NCBI RefSeq assembly: GCF_949628265.1
Contig: NC_088787.1
Span: 36,010,844-36,074,843 of the forward strand
Length of the DNA: 64,000 bases
Source of the DNA: Cloeon dipterum
Lineage: Eukaryota > Arthropoda > Insecta > Ephemeroptera > Baetidae
Direction: 5' to 3'
The translations under genes were made by a program, and so were the position numbers. Under the pieces are notes generated by a model, which saw only the letters and a program-made list of their open reading frames with translations, was not told the origin of the DNA and searched no databases. Of the stretch, positions 10,158-22,204 are shown piece by piece (the first letter of the stretch is position 1; the number at the start of each line of letters is the position of its first letter).

Positions 10158-10398
10158 ATGTCTTTCTGGTCCCTTATTTTTGACTTGTAAGTAAATTTTC
10201 AAATTCATTTAATCACGCATTTTCAAAAATAGGACACCAAATCACCATTTCAAAACTCCCATTATTGTTTACAGGGGAATCCATGTGGCAGGCATTACCA
10301 TTCTACTATTCTACCTTTGGTTCATCTTCGCTATGTTGCGCGGAGTTCCACCGCGTGCGTTAAACCGCAATAATGACGTGCCCAATAATGCTGGATAA
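10158..10398 (+). CDS. microprotein gene 7, 50 aa single-pass membrane protein
   Basis: Exons 10158-10186 and 10275-10398 join in phase (GTAAGTAAATTTTC donor, GTTTACAG acceptor), ending at TAA. The product starts MSFWSLIFDLGIHVAGITIL, with a continuous hydrophobic segment to about residue 30. The tail (RGVPPRALNRNNDVPNNAG) is unlike that of genes 5 and 6. The promoter, intron 1, the 3' UTR intron and the UTR exon (from 10621) are almost the same as theirs. The second coding exon therefore seems to change faster than the regulatory and UTR parts. The AATAAA at 10921 is the likely poly(A) signal. Confidence 0.6.
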
Positions 10399-10929
10399 AT
10401 TTTGTAAGCGCTGATTTTAATTTTTTATTTTTTTTCGTGGCTAACATAATTTAAAATCTTTTTGGGATTTATAATTATTTTAAATATGCATAGAAGTAAT
10501 ATGAATGCGCAGTTGACTGTTAAAAATATGTCGGAAATTTTATTTGGAATTCTATTAATTTGGGCCGCATAGAGAGAACGCAAAGAAATGTTTCTCATTC
10601 GTACGATTTTCTCATTTCAGAAGCAACTTCACCGAGTATTTTCGGAACGTCTGATAAAATTCCTCTGCCGTTTTGCCTATTTAGACGTTCATCCCTCCAA
10701 CGCCATAGAAAGCTTCTACAGGATTCGACGGGCGGCTCATTTTCAACCGATTCTTTTAAGCTTTGACCAAAATTCTGATTCGGTCAGGATACCATAAAGA
10801 AGTTGCGTTCGATTTTACTACGATTCTGTGCCAACGCAATGATTTTAAGCATTTTCTTCTTTTAACTCACCAAATCTATTCTTTGCACAAATACAATTTA
10901 TGATGAGGCTGCTTATGAACAATAAAATC

Positions 10930-11640
10930 CCGCGACCTGAATAATTACTCTCTTTTTGTGCAATTGACCGTTTAATATTTCAACTATCGAGATGGAAGGA
11001 ACGAATAGCTTCAGAAATTCACCTTCGTGTTTGGTCTTTTGATATTAATTACGAGATATATATTTACAGTTAGAAGGAATCGGAAATATTATTTCGGACA
11101 CCCCGCAGACTTTTCATCTAGTTAAAATAGGAATAAAGACGGAGAGTAGTTTTAGAAATAAATTGAAAGCATTTGTGCTAAAAAGGTAAATTATTTCCCC
11201 CGTTCATTTAGATTTTTCCTACATTTTAGAATAACAAAAAATAATAATCCACATTTTTTGTCACGGAGCTTCACCGCGCGTAGGGAATAAATAAGGCTTT
11301 AACCAATTCTATAGATGAATTTCAGGATCGAAAAAGGAAGAATTTATATTACAACTCTATCAGTTTTATTATTAATTTTAGTGTCATCGTTTTTCTGGAG
11401 AATTTTCAAAATAGTTCAATTGCTTTTTGAGGGATTTTTTCAGCACTATGTATTCAAAGGATAGCTTATTAATTTGTGGGTGTTTATGCCACATCTAAAA
11501 AAAAGTTCTTGAAAGTGCAAATCTCATTGTCAGATAGATGCGTGAATTATCCTGCTTAATCAATTAAAATTAGTAAATCAATTTACAACTATTTCCCGAT
11601 CGTACATAAATGTAATTCATGTAAATTCTTGTTGAATCTT
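10930..11640. other. no gene seen
   Basis: AT-rich spacer after the last intact array unit; no open frame, promoter or repeat was recognised. Confidence 0.4.
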
Positions 11641-11650
11641 GTGCTATTCT

Positions 11651-11790
11651 TTCTAGAATTTTACCTGTATTTTAGATAAAATGGAATAAATTCTACCAAT
11701 TTTATTAGGCGACGTGTTTGAATTCCTTGAGCGTTCGGAATTATTTTCCTGGGCATTGAAGCCGCTATACTCTCAACCAACTTGAGTTTG
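11651..11790 (+). pseudogene. orphan promoter of a lost array unit
   Basis: TTCTAGAA (11651-11658) and the degenerate box GAATTCCTTGAGCGTTCGG (about 11720-11738) occur at the usual spacing, followed by GCTATACTC and TTGAGTTTGTTG. No coding exons follow; the sequence changes to the duplicated GC-rich block at about 11815. Confidence 0.55.
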
Positions 11791-11814
11791 TTGTGTTTAC
11801 GCGCGCTGAACCAT

Positions 11815-12665
11815 CGACTGCGAGGAGTGTGAGGATCCTTGCTTTTAGGGGAGAATCCAGCAGGGGCCTCTTTTCCGTGCGCGAATCGCGAATGGCGGGT
11901 GCCAGGCAGTAAATCTGGCGGCGGCCTCAAACGCTTCGTAACATATGACGAAATCTTTCCTTCTTTATCGCCGCGTTGCTCGACAGTTAAATTATCTTTT
12001 ACGTAATTTAAGCAACATGTTTTCATCATAGCTCACAAGCAATGAATTTTTTTTACACCGAACATAATTTTGAAGCTCTGTAACAGCAGGCGCCAAACAC
12101 GCGCGCGTTAAGTGGCGCGGGGAGCAACAGGCTAAATGAACTTTGTAAAATTCCAAAATATTTTTAATTTCAGGCAATAATAAATGGTTCTTTGAGATAA
12201 AAAAAATATTTCTCTTAAGTGAGCAAGCCCCTTTTTCGGGTGTGGGTTTTTCCTGTTGCATCTCGCTGCTTTCATAGATTTAGGCTAGTGGCATCTTTGT
12301 TAGTTTTCTATGCTTGGGGCACGGCAAAACGCATCAATCACAAAATACTGTCCGCAGCGGGTACAGCGACGAACAAAATCAGGAGCAAGGAGGAGAGCAA
12401 AAGACCACCCGCACGATGCGCGTGCAGCGCTGCGTGCATTTTTGATGATTATATTAATTGCCGAGAAAAACTACTTCGAATGCAGTTTATGTCTGCTTTT
12501 TGAGGCATCGAAATGCATTGGACGGCTTAGATGAGTTAATTAAATCATTTAAAAAAATTTAATTCACGCACAGACAAGGTTTTTAATTATCTTTTCTCAA
12601 TATTTAATCTTTTTCTGCTTTGGTAAGGTTTGATTCCTAATGAAAATTATTAAATTTGATTAATG
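11815..12665. repeat. about 0.85-kb direct repeat, left copy
   Basis: Alignable over nearly its whole length with 16725-17580 in the same orientation. Shared landmarks include AATCTGGCGGCGGCCTCAAA, CGCCGCGTTGCTCGACAG, AGCAGGCGCCAAACACGCG and the run around AGGAGAGCAAAAGACCA. Small indels break every long open frame, so it is judged non-coding. Confidence 0.75.
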
Positions 12666-12669
12666 GTGC

Positions 12670-13185
12670 GATATAGTTTCCGCCATAAATAATTGAGGCG
12701 TAAATTAAGAATAAAAATTGAAATTATAATCGCAGGCATCATATTTATTAATTTTTGTCAAATGAGGAGAGATGATATTTTAATGGCACTGTGTAAATGT
12801 AACCCGAATTAATCACTGAATTTAATCTTTAGAATGTAACTAGAGTCAATTTAATTTACTTTTTTTTGCCTGCTCAACTGGGTGGTCTTCGCAGCTCAGT
12901 GACAGATTTACGAGATTAGCGCTGAGCATCAAATTTGTTAATTCCATCTGCCGTGTAGGGGATGCAAGGTAAGTGTCGAGGGAAATAAAAGGTCGTTGTC
13001 CGTTGAATGAACGGTGAGGGCGAGAATAAAAGAGGAAGGAAAAGAAGCAGGTGAATGGTGAACGGATCAAGCCAGATGTTGGGTAAGAGGATTATAGCGC
13101 GCGCGGGCTCAGTAAAATAATAAATTTAATACATACAATATTTTTATTTTAATATTGAAAAATATGGAATCGATTTTGTGTATCG
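12670..13185. other. no gene seen
   Basis: AT-rich downstream flank of LRR copy A. A 74-codon minus-strand ORF near 12846-13070 is low in coding character. Confidence 0.4.
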
Positions 13186-13189
13186 ATGA

Positions 13190-15623
13190 TTAAGCAGAAA
13201 TTGCTTGAACAATAGCGTTATTTAACGCTGTGTATTTTTTTAGGTATTTTGAAAAGTCCATTTCGTCCTCGTAAATGATCTTCGCCATCTCAATATCCAT
13301 TTCAAATTTCTTCAGATTCCGCAAAATTTCGCGTCTTTCAATCCGAGCAATGACGGCGGCGTTGTCGCTGAAGTCAATATTGGGAAGGTCAATTTTGACG
13401 TATTCCAGCAGCGGTGCAGACAAAATGCTCGAAAAAGCGGCTTCATTAAAAAATTCACTGCAATGACTCAAATTAGTATGAGGTAAAAGAACGAAATACA
13501 TATTTGTCAATTCATTGAAATTTCAACATGGGTCCTGGCTGCCTTCGTTTCGTGATATTTTCTATTGTTTCTAACAAAGGAATTCCATTGTTACGATTTA
13601 AAGTTGGCTGACAAATTCAGAAAATCATGCACCCTCGTGTGTAATAAGCATAAAATACCGACCAGGATAATACAAAAATGTTTGATTGCTTCTGATTAAA
13701 TGATAAATATTTTACAATCAATTTATTCTTACTCGATTTCTCGATAGCACCATTCGAATCGCTTCAATTGAAGTATCGCATCGACAGGGGCATCATTCCC
13801 AGACAAAATGCAAAATTTTAATTCCAACGACTTAAGATTGGGGCAGAGACTGAAGATTTCGCCAAAGGTCATCTTCTCCTCATTGTTAACATCGCTTAGA
13901 GTCAACTCCTGAAGTCTCTCTCCGTTTCTTTTCATGAAACACCTTAAAGCGTGCGCCGATTATCCGCCGCAATAAATCGTTGCGTATTTGATTTGTGGAA
14001 GGAGCGGAAACTCATCCATTTCTTCAATATTATCCTCCACGTCAGAGGAAACAATCTAAAATAATAAATTGACAATAAATTTATAAATAAGTGTTTACTT
14101 AAATTTAGTCATGTCACTAAAAAGGAATCCATTTCTTACTACTATTTCCGTAAGCTTTTCAGCAAACAAATGAACCAAACTAAAATCTGAGGTTTTATAC
14201 GGCTCTAAAAACAATTTAGTGTATTGCTTGTTATCTGCGAATCTCGGGTCCCATGTTGGCATCGTAGAGTTCATCTCCAACATCAGCGTCCCAAATTTAA
14301 AATCATGCGCATCGATGGAGACGTATACGAAGTCATTTCTGAAGGTGACACTTGGAGATCCCACTTCAATTCTGACATTAATTGCTTCAAGTCTTTTCAA
14401 TTTTTCGCATCGACGAGAAATGTCCAAAATTCCTGACAATGGGACACTAACGCAACGTATCTCAAGGTTTTCCAAATTCTTCAGCTGAATAATCGAATCC
14501 AGTTCGCGTTCTTCAAGGGAATATTCTCCATTGTGGGTTGGACCATAGATTTTTAATTCCCTCAGGTTAGGAGTGTTCGCCCCCAAACACCTGATGAACT
14601 GAAATCGTAAATAAAATTTACATATTATGTAATTAAGTATTTAATTCATGCATTTACCTCTTGAAAGCGAGAGTTGGACAAAGTAGAGGAATGGCAGTAC
14701 ATGCGCATATCACGGGTGTCAAGTTTTGTGTACAATTTTGAATTGATCAGGAAAGGCAGCATTGCCCATACTTTGTCTTTGTGATCATCTTGACGGTCGC
14801 ATTTTGAATAATGATTGTCAACCATTTCTAACATTTCTTTCAGCATCTTCTGTCGAAATGGTACTGAAAATTAATAAATTCATCAATTAATTTGACTTTT
14901 GTGATACAGTTTAACGTCATATTAATTTTTTAACTTCTGTTCAGTGCGTTCCGTGGGTTTTGAGTTTAACGAATGGCCAAGAACACCGCTGAGCGGATAA
15001 CATGGGGCCCGAGTGGCCGCAGAGTACCTTTTAGGCCCAATATGTGGCCATCATTTCAACTCCACGCAGAGGTCATTTAATTAAAATGCCAGAAATAAGT
15101 CTCTTTGCCATCACCGACATTAGTTAACCAGTATTAGAAGCTAGAATTGCTGAAAAACTCCCGTTACTTTAACAATCTTTTGATTGCTTTAAAAATTCGA
15201 GTCAACGGGCTACTGGTAACAGTTCTTAAATCAAAATATTTAAATAGTATTAATGGCTAACTGACATTATGTTCCAAAAATTTGTTGTGGGATTTCAAAT
15301 GCATATTAAATTTTGAAATTTGTTTTAGTCCATAACTTATCTATAATGCTTTACTTACCAATAATGGTTTTAACAAGGTCCTTGTCATATTTGTCGATGT
15401 TGTCACACAGAGCTTTGATTGCCAGGTCCAATAGACTGGGAGGCTCCTGTAAGAAAAAGATAATTTTGTTTTTTAAGCAAGAACTGCTGCGTGTAAGAGG
15501 AAAATAACATTTGATTTGAGGCGCAGAATTATTTCTCATGGCAACGAGATTTAAAGGCAAAAATAAAATTGTTAGACGACCTTTTTGATCAAATATTATG
15601 TTTTTATTTTTAACTGGACTGAC
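13190..15623 (-). pseudogene. LRR-like family copy A (one in-frame stop)
   Basis: Minus-strand exons, read right to left, are 15581-15623 (uncertain), 15359-15446, 14658-14863, 14140-14598, 13733-14055 and 13190-13457, with matching phases from the second onward. The N-terminal SLLDLAIKALCDNIDKYD motif is followed by an alpha-helical region. Leucine-rich segments come next (for example NLRELKIYG, LKNLENLEI, CPNLKSLELKFC), and the end is acidic. The spacing of LxxLxL motifs suggests a degenerate LRR solenoid. The exon at 13733-14055 contains TAA at 13960-13962 where copy B has AAA, so the protein would be truncated. The uncertain exon also carries one extra base compared with B and C. Likely a recent pseudogene; an assembly error is the alternative. 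Confidence 0.6.
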
Positions 15624-16691
15624 CTGCAAAAAAATTACAAATAAGTAATAAAAATGATAAAAAAATAAAAGTGAATAAAAAACACGCGGGCGATGTCCGT
15701 CGAGACGGGTGCGCGGACTGAGTTGAAGCTTTTATTTGCCATGTCGTTTCTCGTGAATCGTGTTGAAAATACCGAAAAATCGCGAGCGCCTGCGTCAGAA
15801 CAGTCAGCGCGGCGTTGGAAAAATCGCGAAAAATAGCTCCCGGGGCCAATTTCAGGGTGGGGTATCCTGAAAAAGGTCGTCAGGGTAGGTCAGTTGGTAG
15901 GGCTCGTCGAGATGAATGGTTTGAGATCTCGTGAATCTAACTGCATCAACGCGTTGAAATTTAAGAAAATTCTCTCAGAATGATCGGATTTTGCAAAGCC
16001 GCACACGGCCAGACATGCACCACCGAGGCGCATCTCATCGTTCAGCAATCTGGGCCCGGCGGCCCACGGGACCCTGGCCAGGCCCCAAAAACAAAAAATT
16101 GCAATGTCTAATTCGCGTTTTTTCAACTGGAAAATTCAAAGCTCGGCTCCTGTTTTTCGCACGGTCAAAAAACAATGTTTGACAGACTCGTGATTAAATT
16201 CTGCGAATGAGAGAAATTCTCGCCTGCCACGCACGCCCCACCCCACCTTTTTTATTAATTCTCCCATGTGCCCCGAGGGTGGTTGTTCATTTAGCTCCGC
16301 GCGGCGTCGATCAGCCGCGTTTGGCGCCGATCGGAGTGGATTTAGCGATTTTTTTGCCCAGGTTCATGGGGAAGCGATTTAATCGGCGGGCCCCTGCTGG
16401 GCCCCTATGGGCCCGCGGACGCGTATTAGCTTTGTTAGGAGTGAATGAACAATGCAAAAGTGCACGCTTTCATTTGCGTCACGAGTCACGAGGGAACTAG
16501 TAATACACATCAATCATCGCGACACAGTTTCAAAAATCATTTGCACTAGCCGATTTTTAAATAGAAGCGTGGCTGCGCGTAATTATTCTAAATACATGCG
16601 TAAAAATTATTAGCTGGCACTGTTTTTGAATTGTAAGCAGCGAGAAATTAAGGAAGAAAACTGAAATGCGAGTTATAAAAACTGTTCTTAC

Positions 16692-16860
16692 CATTTTTGT
16701 TGTTTGTTCAGTGGGAGAGAGAACAACACGACTGCGAGTCTCGTTGCTTTACGGGAGAATCGAAGAGCCTCTTTTCCGTGCGCGAGTGGTGGGTGCGAGT
16801 ATTATTGTTGCCAGTTAGTCAATCTGGCGGCGGCCTCAAACGCTTTCGTAACAAATGACG
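16692..16860 (-). promoter_or_regulatory. candidate first exon and promoter of LRR copy A
   Basis: Read on the minus strand, a GC-rich segment ends in AACAAAAATG|GTAAGAACAG, an ATG directly followed by a good donor. The next downstream acceptor is TTTTTTTGCAG at 15624. A matching block in the opposite orientation lies before copy B (20007-20184). That the ATG alone forms the coding part of exon 1 is inference. Confidence 0.4.
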
Positions 16861-17580
16861 AAATCTATCCTTATTTACCGCCGCGTTGCTCGACAGTTAA
16901 ATTATCTTTTACGTAATTTTAACAACATATTTTCATCATAGCTCAAACAATGAATATTTTTACACCGAACAAAATTTGTAGCTCTGTAACAGCAGGCGCC
17001 AAACACGCGCGTTATTTGGCTCGGGAAGCAACAGGCTAAATGAATTGTGTAAAATTCCAAAATATTTTTAATTTCAGGCAATAATAAATGGTTGTGTGTT
17101 GAAAAAATATTTCTTTTAAGTGAGCGAGCCCGTTTTTCGGGTGCGGGTTTTTCCTGTTGCATCTCGCTGCTTTCATAAATTTAGGCTAGTGACATCTTTG
17201 CTCTGTTTTCCTTGCTTGGGGCAGGGCAAACGCGTCAATCACAGCATCACAGCGACGCCAGCGACGAAGAAAATCAGGAGCAAGGAGGAGAGCAAAAGAC
17301 CAACCGCACGATGCGCGTGCAGTGCTGCGTGCATTTTCGATGATATAATAATAAAAAACTACTTCGAATGCAGATTTTGACTGTTTTTTGAGGCATCGAA
17401 ATGCATTGGACGGCTTAGATGAGTTGATTAAATCCTTTAAAAAAATTAATTCACGCACAGAAAAGGTTTTTAATTATCTTTTCTCAATATTTTGTCTTTT
17501 TTCTGCTGGGGTTAGGTGTGTTTCCCAATTAAAATTATTAAATCTGTTTAATGGCGTGATAAAGGTATTTTCATAAATAT
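16725..17580. repeat. about 0.85-kb direct repeat, right copy
   Basis: Second copy of the 11815-12665 block with scattered substitutions and indels. It lies directly upstream of the minus-strand LRR copy A. Confidence 0.75.
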
Positions 17581-17584
17581 TATT

Positions 17585-18230
17585 TGTGGAGTTAAGTAAA
17601 AAAAACTGCAAATAATAATCGCAGTTGTTTATATTTATTAATTTTTGTCACATTAAATGAAGAGCAAAATTCAAGAGAGAAGAAAATGCGGGAGAATCTA
17701 TTTTATTTTTAATTTAAGAAATCCACGCCAGTGTTATTTTCAAATCAAAATTATTGAAGACAATTAAGCACTCTTTTCGCCGCAAAGTATGATTTTTTTT
17801 AAATATTTCTCACTGAATATATAGCTTCTAGTAAAATTATATCAATTCGAGTTACTTTACCTCTCATTTAAAGAAGCTCAAGTCTTTTAGAACCTTGAAA
17901 CTTTAATTTAAAATTTTAAAAACTGCGACTGCAATTGCAAATATGCACTTTTGCAAATCTGATGGTCAAAACCCGAGATTTGAAGGTGCAAAAAAATTGA
18001 AAAATATTTTTACTAGAGAATTTCTTGATAACTGATATTAAAACGACTCTAAAATTTTCAGCTTGCAATTTTTGCTTCGGCGAGAATTAATAATTTTATT
18101 TAAAAAAAGGAAAAACTGAAACTTTTTGGTTTCATTCAGTCCTTTTCCGATAAAATATGTCCCGTCTCGAGACACGCTCTTGTTGACTGATAGGAAGTAC
18201 AATAAGTTAATTAATAAACCTTATTGACCT
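17585..18230. other. spacer with a diverged foldback fragment
   Basis: AT-rich and without genes. Around 17940-18010, AAAACCCGAGATTTGAAGG followed by an A-rich tract resembles one arm of the foldback elements at 2800-3480. Confidence 0.4.
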
Positions 18231-18469
18231 TTTAAAAATAATTGTATACAAAAAAAATTAGGAACGTGATTTTTGTGAGTGACTTGAGCCGCGCCGCAAG
18301 CCAGCGGCCGCCTGCAATCGGGCGGCTCAGACCTTTAGTGGAGGGTAATATGTATTCTTGCTGTTTAGCTGCACGCATTATGTATATTAACGCACGAAAA
18401 ATAAATTGGAATGCAAGAAGAGAAACAGTGTAGGAGGATGAATCGCACAGATAAAGAAGGGAAGCGAGA

Positions 18470-18640
18470 GTGTTTGAGGTCGCTGCCAGATTTACCATCT
18501 CCTCGCCACACACTGAAAACAGGGAAAACACCCCCGCATGCAGATATTCTCTTGTGAAAGGAGAAGTCGCATTCGTGTTTTCGCCCTCGGCCGATCGCTA
18601 CGTGTGTGTTCTCTCCTCACGTGCACAAGCAGCAAAAATA
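18470..18640 (+). repeat. GC-rich promoter-like block, plus orientation
   Basis: Related to 20007-20184: a GTTTGAGG(T/C)CG.TGCCAGAT-like start, GTTTTCGCCCTCG, and an end CACAAGCAGCAAAAATAAGG in place of CAAGCAACAAAAATGG. No downstream coding exon is evident. Confidence 0.45.
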
Positions 18641-19074
18641 AGGTACTCGCATTGCAGTTCAATTCCTTTTGATATTTTTAACGAAGGTGTTAGTTTGGGA
18701 GCAAATTAATAGGGTGCGAGATGCGAGAGCATCACAGAGGGAAGAAATATTTTCTATTTTGCCAGACTGTTTGCGGCCGCAAATAGACGGCACCCAGTTT
18801 TTGTACATTTCAAGGCATAAAACCGCTGTAATTTCTCATTCACAAGTGCGGCTATACTTTTCCCAAAATATTTTTACCTTTTTTTTTATTCGAAGGAAAA
18901 AGCTCGCGTTTGAACCAAAAGGAATCTGGCAACCATAACGCTCGTCGTGCGCACTGGCAGAGCAGCTGCTTGAGAAACAGGCAAGCGAGCAGCAGCGCTC
19001 ACTCTCTCGTCCGATCGTCTCCTGTGCTACACATCTGGCTTATTTCTCTCCTGCTCTTCCTGAAACCACCGACA

Positions 19075-19077
19075 ATG
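19075..19077 (+). other. isolated ATG|GTAAAT, possible first-exon end
   Basis: A pyrimidine-rich leader (CTCCTGCTCTTCCTG) leads to ACCACCGACAATG|GTAAATCTC. This resembles a 5' UTR exon that ends with the start codon. No partner exon could be assigned, so it is recorded only as a candidate. Confidence 0.25.
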
Positions 19078-20006
19078 GTAAATCTCGTTTCTTTTACTTT
19101 GCTCCCTAATTCTTGTCGCTATATGCACGGTTTATTCCTCTCAAATATTCAGAATTATTTCTAATTTGGGCCAAAATGCGAGGATTTATTTACTACTGCT
19201 GATTTGAAACGAAACTTTCCACGAGTAGATCTTTTTGTTATTATCGCACTCGCACGCCAATTTAGGGGATATTCTCGCCCTAAAAACAGAAAAAATTAAT
19301 TTATTTCCATTTTTCGGCTCCACCAAACAAAAATGGTTTTTACTATTAAAATTTGACCTCTCTTCGGATAGGACGTTTTCTTCTTAATGCTGACCAACCC
19401 TGCCAGCCTTATTCAGGGTAGCCCACCCTGAGATCGATCCCGGGGCCAATTTTTGCGATTTTCCGACGCCGCCGCCGCCGCTTTTAGTACTTTGCCGACT
19501 ATGTGTGGTTGCCGTAAACTTAGGGCGGCCACTGCAGTGATTTCATATTTTACGCTTCAGCACAATTTATTGCTATTCGCCGTGCGCCGCAGCAACGTTT
19601 ATTTAAAAAGTCGCCCGTTTCTTCTGAAAACCGACCGCACATATGTTCCTTGATAAACAAGCAGCCAGGCAAAAAGGGCGGAAATCTCGCTCTTTATGGT
19701 GCAGGCAACAAAATATTGTTGCAGGTGCGCTCTCACGAGTAAACAACGCTGCCCTCAGCACAAAAGGCCGATCGCCAATAAGAATTCTCCCTTGCCTGTG
19801 ACAATATCTATTGTATGGGGGGATAATTCGAGCCTGCACATTTTATTCCGCGCCGCTGCGGAGACGCGGCTCTTCAGAGGGTCAGGCGCATTGTGTGAAG
19901 GCGCTCTTTGTTGTTTCCGTTGTGAAATCACGAAAAAAAAATACTCTGGAATGCAAGTACAGAGAAAAAGGAGGGAAGATTTCACAATTTATATTGCGAG
20001 GGCGTT

Positions 20007-20184
20007 TGAGGCCGCCACCCGATTGGCTACCTGGCAACAAAATTACTCGCACTCGCAATGCGCGCACGGAAAAAAGGGCCTGGATTCTCCCGTAAAAGCG
20101 AGGAGACTCGCAGTCGTGTTTTCGCCCTCGCCCCGCTCGCTTCGTGTGTTTCTGTTCTCTCCCGCTGCACAAGCAACAAAAATG
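20007..20184 (+). promoter_or_regulatory. candidate first exon and promoter of LRR copy B
   Basis: A GC-rich block related by inversion to 16692-16860 ends CAAGCAACAAAAATG|GTAACA. Splicing to the acceptor at 22204 would give ATG followed in frame by the 42-base exon 22205-22246. The same logic works for copy A at the opposite orientation, apart from one extra base there. Confidence 0.4.
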
Positions 20185-20278
20185 GTAACAACATTGTTTA
20201 AGAGCTCACATTTAAGTTCCTTTCCTCAATGTCTTTCTGCTAAAAAAATTCATATCGTGAATAATTATGAGGGTTAAG

Positions 20279-20687
20279 TTCACCAGTTGCATATAAACCC
20301 TAAGTGTTCGAAGCTGCCAACAGATGGCGCCACCGTAGACTTTCGCTTTATTTAAGGCACTTCCGCTGCGATTTCAGACTCAATGTAGCTACTGAGCATT
20401 CTTCAATCATTATGCTTTTTTTGACGTGCTAGAAACCAATTTCAGTTAAGCCAATCGCCGTAGAATTATAAAAAACTATTTTTCGAAATTAAAAAAATAT
20501 TTTCCAACGTTTCTACGGCGAATGGCTGAACCAAATAACACGTCAAAAAAAGCAAATTAATTTAAGAATGCAAAATAGCTAGATTGAGACTGAAGTCGCA
20601 GCGGAAATGCCTTAAAACCGCTTAAATCAAAAATTTTTAAGAAAGTCTGTGATTGCGCCATCTGTAAGGGTGTATGCAACTGGTGAA
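20279..20687. mobile_element. 409-bp foldback element
   Basis: The ends TTCACCAGTTGCATA and TATGCAACTGGTGAA are reverse complements. Further matching inner segments occur: ACAGATGGCGCCA against GCGCCATCTGT, AGGCACTTCCGCTGCGA against TCGCAGCGGAAATGCCT, and TTTTTTGACGTG against CACGTCAAAAAA. Almost the whole element can fold on itself. No coding capacity. Confidence 0.75.
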
Positions 20688-20699
20688 TTCGGATTAATT

Positions 20700-22200
20700 T
20701 AATAAAAACCAAAACGAGAGGTTTTCCCAGCTTTTTTTTGCGTATAAACGAGTGGTGCATTTTTGAGTGTTTGCAAAATTGGCGAAGCCTGATTGTTTCC
20801 TTTCCTCCTCGAAATTTTAATGCTGCCAAAGCTGCCGATAAAACTGTCCCTCGTCCCGCTGCAGATTGTCCCTGTCCCGAAACAAAAATTTCTGGTTTGA
20901 TAGCAGGGAGCGAGCGGCGCGCGAAGTGAAGCAAGCTTCCCGCTCGCCTTCCACCGAGTAAGCAGAGCTGCGCTGCTCGCGTCCGCGTCACTCTCTCGCC
21001 TGCCTCTCCCGCGGAGAGCAGCTCGCGCCCGCCGTCTGCAGCATAAAAAGAGTGGCCTATTAGTGGCCGGAGAGTAAATTAAAATAATGCTTGAATGCTT
21101 CCAGTGACTGACAGGAAGGCGCAAGATGCTTTAAATTGAAGGTTACGATCTGTTTTTACGAAACAATTGTGGAAAAGAGGATTTATTTAAATTAGCCTCA
21201 TGAATGTTTGAATTACCCTGACGTGTAGAGCTGAGATTCAGATTTTTCCCTCGTCCCGCTGCAGATTGTCCCTGCCGCGAAAAAAATCGTGCCGTAATCC
21301 CTGTCCCTGGTCCCCTCTCTAGAAAACACCAGTTTTGGTTTTATCCGCATTTCCCCCGAATTGAACCAGAAAAAGTAATATATTTCGTGCCACAAAAGTC
21401 AGAAATTTTGGAAAATCACGATGAGAGTTTATATTTTCGGTCTCTTGGTGAAAACAGTGTATTTAAAATTAAATTAACTTACAAATAAATTTTAAAAGTC
21501 GGAAAACGTGAAATGTGACATTTGTCAACAATGGTATTCGGAACCCAGTCGGGGCCCTATTCGCCGGATGGCGCTGATTTCAACTCAAGAGGCCTCAAAA
21601 CAATCGTCCATCCGCCTGACCTCCCTGACGACCTTTTTCAGGGTAACCAACTTTAAGATCGGCCCAGGTGCCTGCTTTTTGGATTTTCAACGTTTTCGAG
21701 TTGTCGCAGAAAATTTTACACCCTCGCCTGTGATCGACCTTCTTCAGGTCGCTCAACCTGAAACCACCTATTTGCCGGTTTTGGCGGATATTGCGCAGCC
21801 GTCGCTGCTTTTTAGCCAATTTTCGGAGGTCTTTCTTTGAAACTGTTTGCGATTTTGATGACCCGGTGCAGCACGGATTTAATTTTCTTAATTTTCAACG
21901 GATTATTGTTGCTTTTCCACACGCTATCTCAAAAAATCGTCTCGACGAGCCCTACCACCTGACCTGCCCTGACGACCTTTTTCAGGCTATCCTTCCCTGA
22001 AGTTGGCCTCGGGGCCATTTTTGGCGATTTTTCCAACGCCACCGACCGTGTTCCGACGCAGGCGCTAGCGATTTTTCGGTATACTGAACACAATTCACGA
22101 GGGCGAATAGCTTCAACTCGACCTGTCTTCACGGACATCACCCGTGTGTTTATTTATTCACTTTTATTTTTAACGCTTTTTTATTCTTTGTAATTTTTGT
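20700..22200. other. upstream flank of copy B with short repeated blocks
   Basis: A block of the type TGACGACCTTTTTCAGG followed by GGCC.GGGGCCATTTTTGGCGATTTT-like sequence appears at about 21620 and 21960 and, inverted, near 15840-15890; a weaker copy is at 19380-19470. These support an inverted duplication of the upstream DNA of copies A and B. The GC-rich stretch 20900-21060 has a TATA-like GCATAAAAAG but no clear gene. Confidence 0.45.
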
Positions 22201-22204
22201 GCAG

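Noticed and set aside
12219..12534. Overlapping ORFs in the 11.8-12.7 kb repeat and their partners at 17120-17580
   Set aside because: The two copies differ by indels that change the frame, so none of the ORFs is conserved between them.
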